Origin: Patescibacteria group bacterium
GTDB taxonomy: Bacteria > Patescibacteriota > Saccharimonadia > CAILAD01 > BJGX01
Assembly (NCBI GenBank): GCA_009691555.1
Contig: SICB01000001.1
Span: 1-42,074 of the forward strand
Reading direction: 5' to 3'
DNA length: 42,074 nucleotides
Below, piece after piece: positions 22,468-30,771 of the stretch. The notes beneath the pieces are model-generated. The model was not told the origin of the DNA and did not search any database. It saw nothing but the letters and a program-made list of their open reading frames with translations. Numbering within the stretch: the stretch's first letter is position 1; every line of letters starts with the position of its first letter. The translations under genes and the position numbers were made by a program.

Positions 22468-25371
22468 ATGAAAAAGATACCACAGTACCGACCCAGAGAA
22501 GTCGAAGAAGAAATGCTCAAGGTTTGGAGCAAAGAAAAAACCTTTGAGGCCTCGCTAGATAAAACCAAAAATGGTCAGCCATTTAGTTTTTATGATGGCC
22601 CTCCATTTGCCAACGGCCTGCCACATTTTGGACACAGCCTAGTGACTAGCATTAAGGATTCGATTGGTCGATTCCAGACCATGCGCGGTAGGTACGTGGA
22701 CCGCCGTAATGGCTGGGATTGTCATGGCCTGCCGGTCGAGTTTGAAATTGAGAAAAAATTTAATGTCTCGGGCAAACAGCAAATCACGGAACTCGGTTTG
22801 GAAAAGTTCAACCAAGCCTGCCGGGATTCGGTTTTTACATATAAAAGTGATTGGGAAGATTTTTTTGATCGCATCGGTCGATGGACGGACAAAGACAAGG
22901 CCTACGCCACCATCGACAATACCTACATCGAGTCGGTTTGGTGGACTTTCGCGCAGATTTATAAAAAAGGCCTGATATATAAGGGCTTCAAGTGCATGCC
23001 ATACTGCCCGCGCTGCACCACACCGCTCAGCAATTTTGAGGTCAATGAAGGCTACAGAGATGATGTCTCGGACCCCAGCGTCATAGTAAAGTTCAAATTA
23101 GCTGATGATGATGCAAGCTTGTTGGCCTGGACAACCACACCCTGGAGCTTGCCAGGCAACAGCGCCCTAGCCGTGAAGCCAGATGCCCAATACTTAGTTA
23201 TAAATACCACTGCCGATGGATCAAACGAAAAGCTGATTGTAGCCAAAGATCGACTCGAAAGCCTAAAGCTGGAAAGCTACGAAATACTCGATACAATACT
23301 CGGAAGCGACTTGGTCGGAAAGAGCTATCAGCCATTATTCACTATCAAAGACTTTCAGCCTACCAACAATAGTTACAAGGTTTGGTCGGCCGATTTTGTA
23401 AGCGTTGAAGATGGTACCGGCATACTGCATGTGGCGCCGGCTTTTGGCGAAGATGACCTTGCCTTGAGTCAGGCTAACGATATACCACTAATTAATACCA
23501 TCGACCTCAACGGAAAAGTCAAAACTGCTATCGGGCTAGAATTTATCGAAGGCAAGTTCTTTAAATCGGCCGATAAGCTAGTGATAGAACATCTGACCGA
23601 GCAAGGTAATATTTACTCGGCCGAGACCTTTGCGCACACCTACCCATTTTGTTATCGCTGCGAAACCCCGCTACTATATTATGCTATCGATACCTGGTTT
23701 GTGGCAGTTTCGTCGATCAAAAAACAGCTAAAAGATACTGCCCAAGATATCAACTGGACGCCCGACAATATCAAAGAAGGCCGTTTTGGTAGGTGGCTAG
23801 ATGGCGCCCGCGACTGGGCCATATCGCGCAATCGCTACTGGGGTGCTCCCGTCCCTATTTGGGTCAATCAAGACGACGATAGTGATATCTTGGTGGTCGA
23901 GAGTATCGAAGAGCTCAACCAACTGACCGATTCTGGCTTCGACCTGAGCGACTTGCACCGGCCTTTTATCGATAAAGTTACTATTAAAAAAGACGGTAAA
24001 ACTTACAGGCGCGTCGAAGAAGTTATCGATTGTTGGTTTGAGTCGGGCTCAATGCCAATTGCCCAGCAGCATTATCCTTTCGAAAACAATGCTAAATTTG
24101 AGCAGAGCTTTCCGGCCGATTATATCGGAGAAGGTCTCGACCAAACTAGGCTTTGGTTTTATGTTTTGCATGTCATATCGACGATTGTTTTTGATAAGCC
24201 AGCCTATAAAAATGTTGTGGTCAATGGGCTAATTACCGCCAGTGACGGCCAGAAACTATCTAAGAGGTTAAAAAACTACCCACCCCTGCAAGAAGTATTT
24301 GACCTCGAGGGTGCCGACAGCCTGCGCTATTACTTACTATCTAGCGCACCGGCCTTGTCGGGCGAGTACATGCGCTTTGACAGGGATAGCCTCAAGGACA
24401 TCAACCGCAACTTATTTATGACACTCTACAATAGCGCGTCTTTTTTGAGCCTTTATACTGAAATCGACAAATGGAAGCCGACTAGCCTCGATAGACCGAT
24501 TGGGCTAGCCAACCCGCTCGATTTATGGCTAGTGGCTCGTGTCAGTGGCACGATAGCCGAAGTCACTGCTGCGGCTGACAATTTTGAAATAGCCAAAGCC
24601 AGCTGGCCCGTCTATAAGCTCGTCGATGATATGTCTAATTGGTATGTCCGAAGGAGCCGCCGCAGATTCTGGAAATCCGAAGACGATTCCGACAAACTCC
24701 AGGCCTACCAGACACTGCACTGGTCGCTGGTGACAATTTGTCAGTTGCTAGCTCCATGGGCGCCATTTATGAGTGATTGGCTGTACCGGCACCTGACCGA
24801 AGATATCGCCACCGCTCCTCGCTCGGTGCACCTCAGCGACTGGCCAAGCAGTGGCGAATCTGACCAGCAAATACTACAAGACATGGACATTGTTAGGCGC
24901 TACGTCAATGACGGCCTGGCCAAGCGGTCTGAAAATAAAATAAAGGTTCGTCAGCCATTGGCAACTGCCACCATAAAAGGGCCCGACAAAATAGCCCAAG
25001 ACTTAGTGGATATTATTTGTGAAGAGCTTAATGTCAAAAAGGTTCAATACCAAAAGAGCAATGACATTTCGGTGGATATCGATACGACTATCACGCCATC
25101 ACTCAAAAACGAAGGTATCGCCAGAGAGATAGTCCGAAACATCCAATCTTGCCGAAAGGAAGCTGGCCTGCAAATAGAAAACCGTATCAAGCTTTCCTTG
25201 CGCACCGACTCAGCAGAAATCGCCTCGGCTGTCGCTGAATTTGAAAAGCTAATAGCACTAGAGACCCTGACCCAGCAGTATTCGTCACGCTCAGAGGGGT
25301 ACCAATTCGTAAAGACAGTTTCCTTAGAAGGCCACGAGCTGACTATAGAGCTCGAAAAATATGAAGCGTAA
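22468..25371 (+). CDS. ileS: Isoleucyl-tRNA synthetase
   Basis: Class I synthetase charging tRNA-Ile. Features: HIGH-type motif HFGH (53-56) in GLPHFGHSL, a Cys cluster MPYCPRCTTPL, editing domain with WTTTPWSLPGNSAL, KMSKS-type motif KLSKR (596-600), and anticodon-binding helices. It lacks the long C-terminal zinc finger of E. coli IleRS, like the eukaryote-like/short forms. ATG 22468 is chosen because AAGGGAG lies 8 nt before it; an in-frame upstream extension would run through the T-box terminator. The 3' end overlaps rodA by 11 bp. Confidence 0.96.
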   Translation: MKKIPQYRPREVEEEMLKVWSKEKTFEASLDKTKNGQPFSFYDGPPFANGLPHFGHSLVTSIKDSIGRFQTMRGRYVDRRNGWDCHGLPVEFEIEKKFNVSGKQQITELGLEKFNQACRDSVFTYKSDWEDFFDRIGRWTDKDKAYATIDNTYIESVWWTFAQIYKKGLIYKGFKCMPYCPRCTTPLSNFEVNEGYRDDVSDPSVIVKFKLADDDASLLAWTTTPWSLPGNSALAVKPDAQYLVINTTADGSNEKLIVAKDRLESLKLESYEILDTILGSDLVGKSYQPLFTIKDFQPTNNSYKVWSADFVSVEDGTGILHVAPAFGEDDLALSQANDIPLINTIDLNGKVKTAIGLEFIEGKFFKSADKLVIEHLTEQGNIYSAETFAHTYPFCYRCETPLLYYAIDTWFVAVSSIKKQLKDTAQDINWTPDNIKEGRFGRWLDGARDWAISRNRYWGAPVPIWVNQDDDSDILVVESIEELNQLTDSGFDLSDLHRPFIDKVTIKKDGKTYRRVEEVIDCWFESGSMPIAQQHYPFENNAKFEQSFPADYIGEGLDQTRLWFYVLHVISTIVFDKPAYKNVVVNGLITASDGQKLSKRLKNYPPLQEVFDLEGADSLRYYLLSSAPALSGEYMRFDRDSLKDINRNLFMTLYNSASFLSLYTEIDKWKPTSLDRPIGLANPLDLWLVARVSGTIAEVTAAADNFEIAKASWPVYKLVDDMSNWYVRRSRRRFWKSEDDSDKLQAYQTLHWSLVTICQLLAPWAPFMSDWLYRHLTEDIATAPRSVHLSDWPSSGESDQQILQDMDIVRRYVNDGLAKRSENKIKVRQPLATATIKGPDKIAQDLVDIICEELNVKKVQYQKSNDISVDIDTTITPSLKNEGIAREIVRNIQSCRKEAGLQIENRIKLSLRTDSAEIASAVAEFEKLIALETLTQQYSSRSEGYQFVKTVSLEGHELTIELEKYEA

Positions 25372-26488
25372 AACAATTTGGCTGGCTGGTAATTTTGATA
25401 ATCTTTTGCTGGCCGCCACGGCGCTACTCGTAACCCTAGGCTTGATAGTGCTCTACTCGCTTGGTATTAAAGCCAAACAAGTTTCTAATCAGCTCGATAG
25501 TACCAGGCAAATAGTCTATGCCCTGATTGGCGTTTTTCTTTTGGTACTGGCCGCCAGAAACGACTACAAGATTCTCAAAAACTATAGCGGAATATTGTAC
25601 GTTTTTATGATTGTCTCACTCTTAGCGGTGGAGTTTTTTGGTGCTTCAAGGCTTGGAGCCACTCGTTGGATAGCACTGGGGCCATTTCAGTTTCAGCCAT
25701 CTGAGCTGGCAAAACTAATCCTAATAATTGTGCTGGCTAAGTTTTATGCCCAAAACTTCGACTTTACCGGCCAGCTGAGGTTTTTGGTTAGGTCGCTGGT
25801 GTACTGTCTGCCGGCGATATTTTTAGTGCTAGTTCAGCCAGACCTTGGAACAGCAATTGTGCTAGCATCGATATGGCTGGTCATGACACTAGCTACTAAA
25901 GTCAAAAAGAAATACCTGCTAGCGCTGTTTATGGTCTTATTATTATCGATGCCGATAGTCTATCCGATGCTCAAAGATTACCAGAGGCAGCGTATCGATA
26001 CATTCTTGCAGCCATCCAAGGACCCGAGCGGCACAGGCTATAATGTCAATCAGGCGATAATTGCAGTTGGCTCGGGAGGGTTATACGGCCAAGGATTGGG
26101 AGCCGGAAGTCAAAGCCAGGGCAATTTTTTGCCAAGTTCGCACACCGACTTTGTATTTGCAGTCTTGGCCGAGAAATTGGGATTTTTGGGGGCTTTGGTT
26201 TGTATACTGCTGTTCGTGGCTGTGATAGCTAGAATGATAGTCGATGCCACCCTCAGCCATGACCGTTTTGGAAGCCTGCTGTGCATTGGTATCGCCACAA
26301 TGTTTGTGGTGCATGTGATGGTTAATATTGGTATGAACCTCGGTATTATGCCAGTTACAGGTATACCGTTACCATTCATATCGTTCGGCGGAACTAGCCT
26401 AATGGTAAGCCTTTCTGCTATTGGCTTGGTCGAGAGTGTTTATTTTAGAAGGCGCGGTCGAGAGCTCAAGGACTCGGAGTTAGTATAA
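25361..26488 (+). CDS. rodA: Peptidoglycan glycosyltransferase RodA (SEDS family)
   Basis: SEDS proteins polymerise lipid II into glycan strands with a partner class B PBP. The 375-residue protein has about ten hydrophobic helices, the family segments GATRWIALGPFQFQPSELAKL (about 97-118), VQPDLGTAIVL with the catalytic-site Asp (about 163-172), QSQGNFLPSSHTDFVFAVLAEKLGFLG, and GIPLPFISFGGTSL. RodA is favoured over FtsW by the GATRWI...FQPSE form and lack of a linked murG, but the two are hard to separate. No PBP gene is adjacent. It overlaps ileS by 11 bp. Confidence 0.88.
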   Translation: MKRKTIWLAGNFDNLLLAATALLVTLGLIVLYSLGIKAKQVSNQLDSTRQIVYALIGVFLLVLAARNDYKILKNYSGILYVFMIVSLLAVEFFGASRLGATRWIALGPFQFQPSELAKLILIIVLAKFYAQNFDFTGQLRFLVRSLVYCLPAIFLVLVQPDLGTAIVLASIWLVMTLATKVKKKYLLALFMVLLLSMPIVYPMLKDYQRQRIDTFLQPSKDPSGTGYNVNQAIIAVGSGGLYGQGLGAGSQSQGNFLPSSHTDFVFAVLAEKLGFLGALVCILLFVAVIARMIVDATLSHDRFGSLLCIGIATMFVVHVMVNIGMNLGIMPVTGIPLPFISFGGTSLMVSLSAIGLVESVYFRRRGRELKDSELV

Positions 26489-27019
26489 ATGCGAACCAAA
26501 AAAATACTAACTATCGGAGTAGTACTTGTTTTGGCTGGAGTAGCCGTATGGTTTAGCAAAACCAGCGCCACTCCAGTCAAAACCTCAAATCGCGAAACCT
26601 ATGAGGTCAAAAAAGTTGATGACGGCGATACGCTCCAGATATTTCGCTACGGACGCAGCGAAAAAGTTCGTTTTATAGGCATCGATACACCAGAAACTGT
26701 TGATCCTCGCAAGCCGGTGCAGTGTTTTGGCAAGGAGGCTTCAGCAAAAACCAAACAGCTACTGACTGGCAAAACAATACGAATCGAATTTGACCCGATT
26801 GTTGGAGAGCGCGATAAGTACGACCGTTTGCTAGCCTATGTCTGGCTGGACAGTGAGCTCATTAATTTGACTTTGCTGCGTGAGGGCTACGCCCACGAAT
26901 ACACCTACCGCTCCCAGGCCTACAAGTACCAAAGCGACTTCAAGCAAGCCGAGGCCGGGGCTCGACAAAGCGAAGTTGGGCTATGGTCGCCACAAACTTG
27001 CGCTGGGGTCACAAAGTAA
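26489..27019 (+). CDS. Membrane-anchored or secreted thermonuclease (SNase family)
   Basis: An N-terminal hydrophobic segment (residues 6-22) acts as a signal or anchor and is followed by one staphylococcal-nuclease OB fold. Active-site residues match: Asp47 (VDDGDTLQI), Arg61 (VRFIGIDTPE), Asp66, Thr67, Glu69, and Arg113 (DKYDRLLAYVW). The enzyme would cut DNA and RNA outside the membrane with calcium. For a likely epibiont with limited biosynthesis, external nucleotide salvage is a reasonable inference. It directly follows rodA. Confidence 0.88.
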   Translation: MRTKKILTIGVVLVLAGVAVWFSKTSATPVKTSNRETYEVKKVDDGDTLQIFRYGRSEKVRFIGIDTPETVDPRKPVQCFGKEASAKTKQLLTGKTIRIEFDPIVGERDKYDRLLAYVWLDSELINLTLLREGYAHEYTYRSQAYKYQSDFKQAEAGARQSEVGLWSPQTCAGVTK

Positions 27020-27024
27020 CTAAA

Positions 27025-27519
27025 ATGAAAAAAATTATGAAACAGCCTTTTGACCCAACCAAAAAACACCGCGAGCGAGAGCTAATTCAAGATTTCGTTA
27101 ATATCTGCCCAGATTTTGCTGGCTGGGAGTTTCAGGCTTATTCCGAAAACCCAGATATGGCCTACGTCAAAGACGGCAAGCAACTGGGTTTTGATAGCGT
27201 CATCATCTCAGACGACCAAGCCTCCGTGCAGTGTGTTTATAGCCCGCAGCTGTGCCGGCTATCTTTGCCTGCCAATCTGCCGCACGATCAGCGTCTTAAC
27301 CAAATTGAGGTATTTTTTGCTAATAAGCTCTTTACGCATCTTAGAAAATACAGCATACCGACGGTGCTGGTTTTTACGCTAGTAGACACTCGCAGCACTA
27401 GCTTTGCCGATATCGCCGCCATCGCCAAGCAGTTCGAGCTACCAAGGCTCGAGAGTTTTAATATACTGGCCTATTATATTTGCGATAACACCAATTATAT
27501 TAAGATTGCTTCGGCCTAG
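27025..27519 (+). CDS. Hypothetical protein (about 164 aa)
   Basis: I do not recognise the family. ATG 27025, 5 bp after the nuclease stop, is the best start (MKKIMKQPFD); a second ATG at 27037 is also possible. The open frame extends upstream inside the nuclease gene but is unlikely to be used. The protein is soluble, with alternating hydrophobic strands (VLVFTLVDTRSTSF, FNILAYYICDN) and helices, and no membrane segment. It resembles an alpha/beta domain of unknown role. Confidence 0.6.
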   Translation: MKKIMKQPFDPTKKHRERELIQDFVNICPDFAGWEFQAYSENPDMAYVKDGKQLGFDSVIISDDQASVQCVYSPQLCRLSLPANLPHDQRLNQIEVFFANKLFTHLRKYSIPTVLVFTLVDTRSTSFADIAAIAKQFELPRLESFNILAYYICDNTNYIKIASA

Positions 27520-27534
27520 CTCTTCGTTTATAAT
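27506..27534 (+). promoter_or_regulatory. Promoter of the heliorhodopsin gene
   Basis: TTGCTT (27506-27511) and TATAAT (27529-27534), 17-bp spacer. The leader of about 49 nt carries GAAGGAG before the ATG. This suggests independent expression of the rhodopsin. Confidence 0.7.
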
Positions 27535-27589
27535 TATAAGCATAAGCTTTAATTAAATTAATTGCCTTTATCGGCAACGAAGGAGTCAA

Positions 27590-28369
27590 ATGGCTAAGAA
27601 AAAGATTACGATTGAGGGTCTTCGAAAATTCAATATATTTATGTTCGTGTTTTTTGCAATTCAAGTGGCGGTGATGTTTATGATTGCCAATGCCAAGGTT
27701 AAGTTTCCGATTAATGTCAGCTACCTGACATTTAATACCGACACCAAGAGCCTCGACTCCGCCACCAAGGCTATATACCAGCTCCCATTGGTTTGGCCGA
27801 TTCTAGCATTCTTGGTTATTTGTATGCTAGCCCACCTGATAATTTCTACTATCTACTACCGCCGTTACAAAAAAGACCTCAAGGTCGGCATGAACCGAGC
27901 TCGCTGGATAGAATACAGTTTTTCGGCTAGCACCATGATTGTGGCAATTGCACTACTGACGGGCATCTACGACTTAGTTAGTCTAATTTGTTTATTCGCA
28001 CTGGTGATGGTCATGAATCTCTGTGGCCTGATAATGGAAATCCACAACCAAACTACCGAAAAAACAAAGTGGATTAGTTATATCGTGGGCTGTATTGCAG
28101 GCATCGTGCCCTGGATATGTATTGCAATTTATTTTTGGGCCAGTGCTTCTAATTCGACCTCTGGAGCCAAGATACCAGCCTTCGTTTATTGGATATTTAT
28201 TACTATCTTTTTATTTTTCAATTGTTTTGCTATCAACATGTTCTTACAATACAAAAAGTGGGGACCCTGGAAAAACTACCTCTACGGCGAGCGCGTTTAT
28301 ATTATTTTGAGCTTGGTAGCCAAAACGGCCCTAGCCTGGCAGGTATTCGCCGGTACTCTTAGGCCCTAA
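27590..28369 (+). CDS. Heliorhodopsin
   Basis: The 259-residue seven-helix protein matches heliorhodopsins, not type 1 rhodopsins. Diagnostic blocks are RWIEYSFSASTMIV (residues 105-118), GCIAGIVPWI (167-176), FLFFNCFA (207-214) and GERVYIILSLVAKTALAWQ (233-251). Lys245 is the Schiff-base lysine, Glu108 the counter-ion and Ser241 the neighbour, corresponding to Lys241, Glu107 and Ser237 of heliorhodopsin 48C12. His82 matches His80, but the His23 position is Phe22. Family orientation puts the N-terminus inside the cell. Function is unsettled (light sensing or enzyme regulation proposed). No carotenoid or retinal synthesis gene is in the window, so retinal may come from a host or from distant genes. 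Confidence 0.95.
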   Translation: MAKKKITIEGLRKFNIFMFVFFAIQVAVMFMIANAKVKFPINVSYLTFNTDTKSLDSATKAIYQLPLVWPILAFLVICMLAHLIISTIYYRRYKKDLKVGMNRARWIEYSFSASTMIVAIALLTGIYDLVSLICLFALVMVMNLCGLIMEIHNQTTEKTKWISYIVGCIAGIVPWICIAIYFWASASNSTSGAKIPAFVYWIFITIFLFFNCFAINMFLQYKKWGPWKNYLYGERVYIILSLVAKTALAWQVFAGTLRP

Positions 28370-28381
28370 AAATGGCCCGCC

Positions 28382-28433
28382 GACACAAGCTCAAGTGTCC
28401 ATTCGGTATATTCTAGGTAGCCATTTATGGCTT
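28382..28433 (+). terminator. Possible termination hairpins after the heliorhodopsin gene
   Basis: GACAC/GTGTC (28382-28399) and AGCCAT/ATGGCT (28419-28432) can fold, but no strong U-tract follows. The genes on both sides are convergent. Confidence 0.3.
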
Positions 28434-28470
28434 AGGCAACATCGTCAAATTTTTTAAGTAGGCAGAGGCA

Positions 28471-29646
28471 TCAGCTACCAACAATATATAGCTCTTGTTC
28501 GGCCCTGGTGACTGCGGTATATAGCCAGCGTTGCCATTCGTCTTGGCTCATTTTGGGAAAGCGTTCTTCAAAAACCAAGACTCGCTTGGCCTGTGAGCCT
28601 TGGGCCTTATGAACGGTCAGCCCATAGCCAAAATCAAATAGACCGACAACATCTTTTTTGGATCTCTTGGGCAATGTCTTGATGGTTGCGGCAGCTCCAA
28701 ATTGCTCCCGCGGAGCAAAGCCCTCAAAGCTCACGCCGTCGAAGTCGGCCGTGATATTCCACCATAGCAAATCGTTATCATTTGGCACCGATGCGATATT
28801 TGTGATAATGCCAATTTGCCCGTTGCTCAAACCCGTCTCGCGGCTATTGCGCAAACAAACGATAGTATCATTGCGCTGCGGGTCTGGGCCTTCGAAACCC
28901 TTGAGTTCGCGAACATGGCTATTGAGCTTTTGGCGGGTACTGTTGTAGCCACACAAAACCAAGGTGTCGGCATCGTGGCTTTCCAATATGGCTTGCACGG
29001 CGTCGCCGGTGACAGGATCGTTTCGGTCGAGCTTTTCAACACCCTCACCATAGGCTTTAATTGGTATCGCCTGCCCGCTACGAGCCATTGTCGATATCGC
29101 AATTATTGGGCTATCGGCCGCCTGGCGCCATATTTTGTCGAGCTTAATCTCGGGCTCTAGCATCAGGTTGAAGTTGTTGCCAATTGGTGGCAACTGACCG
29201 TGGTCGCCAACCGCCAGCACCGGCTTACCAAAACTCAAGAGGTCGTTCCATATATCCTCGCTCACCATGCTGGCTTCATCGACTATAATTATATCGACCT
29301 TTAGCGAGTCACGCTTGCGCCATTTCAGGACATCACCCTTGCCGGTTTCAGAATAGTACATCAGACTATGGAGGGTCGATATCGAATCGCCCGGCCGTAG
29401 TATCTTGTCTTCAACGAGTTTGCGTTTTAATACCAAAGCCGCCTTGCCTGTAAAGGCCGCAAAGCCCACTTTGGTGGTGGGCATATTGGCGGTTAATACC
29501 TGACGCAAGGTTGCAATCAGAGTAGTTTTGCCTGTGCCGGCATAGCCACCGAGAGTGATATATTGTGGGCCACCTTTATTGTAAGACTTGAGCCAGGCAC
29601 CAATCGCACTTAGCGCGGCAGCTTGTTGGTTTGTAAATTTTTGCAT
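28471..29646 (-). CDS. RecD-like superfamily 1 DNA helicase
   Basis: The 391-residue protein has SF1B helicase motifs in order: Walker A GGYAGTGKTT, Ia FTGKAALVLKRKL, Walker B IIVDEASMV, motif III VGDHGQLPPIG, and motifs V/VI TVHKAQGSQ and WLYTAVTRAEQELYIVG. It lacks the N-terminal extension of RecD2 and the RecB/RecC partners are not nearby. It is best described as a RecD/Pif1-like helicase for DNA repair or uptake. The ATG at 29646 is chosen over the GTG at 29649 because a TACAAT -10 (29654-29659) ends 7 nt before it. Confidence 0.85.
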   Translation of the reverse strand: MQKFTNQQAAALSAIGAWLKSYNKGGPQYITLGGYAGTGKTTLIATLRQVLTANMPTTKVGFAAFTGKAALVLKRKLVEDKILRPGDSISTLHSLMYYSETGKGDVLKWRKRDSLKVDIIIVDEASMVSEDIWNDLLSFGKPVLAVGDHGQLPPIGNNFNLMLEPEIKLDKIWRQAADSPIIAISTMARSGQAIPIKAYGEGVEKLDRNDPVTGDAVQAILESHDADTLVLCGYNSTRQKLNSHVRELKGFEGPDPQRNDTIVCLRNSRETGLSNGQIGIITNIASVPNDNDLLWWNITADFDGVSFEGFAPREQFGAAATIKTLPKRSKKDVVGLFDFGYGLTVHKAQGSQAKRVLVFEERFPKMSQDEWQRWLYTAVTRAEQELYIVGS

Positions 29647-29738
29647 CACAGGTATTGTACCAGCAATTTGTGCCTTACAAATAATCGCGCAGCTTATTAA
29701 ACTTCATAATATTTTAATGATAGGGCTATATAATTTGG

Positions 29739-29744
29739 TATAAT
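29739..29744 (+). promoter_or_regulatory. -10 box of trxB
   Basis: TATAAT ending 9 nt before the trxB ATG; leader of about 3 nt at most. Confidence 0.5.
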
Positions 29745-29753
29745 ATATCTATT

Positions 29754-30689
29754 ATGACCAACCAAACAACACCCCAAAAATACGATTTGATAATAGTAGG
29801 AGCCGGCCCAGCTGGCTACACGGCCGCTATTTATGCTGCCAGAGCAAACATAAAAGTACTAATGGTAGCCGGAACTATTCCTGGCGGACAGCTCCTACTA
29901 ACCACCGAAGTCGAAAACTTTCCGGGTTTTAGAGATGGAGTTATGGGTCCCGAGCTGATGGACGCAATGAAAGCCCAGGCCAAGCGCTTCGGCACCGAAA
30001 TAATCCAAGAGAACGCTACTAAAGTAGATGTCGGCGGCCAGCCAAAAAAAGTCACCATCGGCAAAAATGAATATATTTCGAAGGCACTCATCATATCGAC
30101 CGGTGCCAGCGCCAACTGGCTCGGTCTAGCTAGCGAAGAGCGACTAATGGGCAACGGAGTTTCGTCGTGCGCCACCTGTGATGGTTTCTTTTTTAAAGAC
30201 CAAGAGGTAGTTGTGGTTGGCGGCGGTGATAGCGCCATGGAAGAGGCCTTAACGCTGTCTAAGCTGGCCAGCAAGGTTACTATCGTACACCGCCGAGCCG
30301 AATTTAGGGCAAGCAAGATAATGCAAGACAGGGTGCTAAATAACGACAAAATCGAAGTGCTTTGGAACTCATCGGTCGTCGAGGTACTTGGAAAAGAAAA
30401 GGTCTCGGGCATCAAGACAAAAAACATCAAAACCGGAAAATCCAAGAAGCTAGAATGTAAAGGTCTCTTTATAGCCATTGGACACACCCCCGCCACCGAA
30501 TTATTTAAGGGTTCACTCGAAATGGACAAAGCCGGCTACTTGCGCGTCAAAGACAATGTCAAAACTGCCATCGACGGAGTTTTTGCAGCTGGCGATGTAG
30601 CCGACCCGCATTATCGCCAGGCAATCACTGCAGCTGGCGACGGCTGCCGAGCGGCGCTTGAGGTCGAGAGGTACCTAGAAGGCATCTAA
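29754..30689 (+). CDS. trxB: Thioredoxin reductase
   Basis: FAD/NADPH enzyme that keeps thioredoxin reduced. Motifs: FAD-binding IIVGAGPAGYTAAIYA (13-28), redox pair Cys139-Ala-Thr-Cys142 in SSCATCDGFFF, NADPH-binding VVVGGGDSAMEEA (about 152-164), and the C-terminal FAD motif VFAAGDVADPHYRQAITAAGDG. Length 311 is standard. No thioredoxin with CXXC is in the window; the Trx-fold protein at 21860 lacks Cys. Confidence 0.96.
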   Translation: MTNQTTPQKYDLIIVGAGPAGYTAAIYAARANIKVLMVAGTIPGGQLLLTTEVENFPGFRDGVMGPELMDAMKAQAKRFGTEIIQENATKVDVGGQPKKVTIGKNEYISKALIISTGASANWLGLASEERLMGNGVSSCATCDGFFFKDQEVVVVGGGDSAMEEALTLSKLASKVTIVHRRAEFRASKIMQDRVLNNDKIEVLWNSSVVEVLGKEKVSGIKTKNIKTGKSKKLECKGLFIAIGHTPATELFKGSLEMDKAGYLRVKDNVKTAIDGVFAAGDVADPHYRQAITAAGDGCRAALEVERYLEGI

Positions 30690-30771
30690 AAAACCGATAT
30701 TGCCTCGCTCTGTACGGGCTCTTTGTCATAGTAAAGATAAAAAACCAATTAGTTAAAAAAAGATACTAATA

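Noticed and set aside
27590..28369. Type 1 microbial rhodopsin (proton pump)
   Set aside because: No DTE/DTD-type pump motif; the WIEYS, GCIAGIVPWI and SLVAK blocks are heliorhodopsin-specific.
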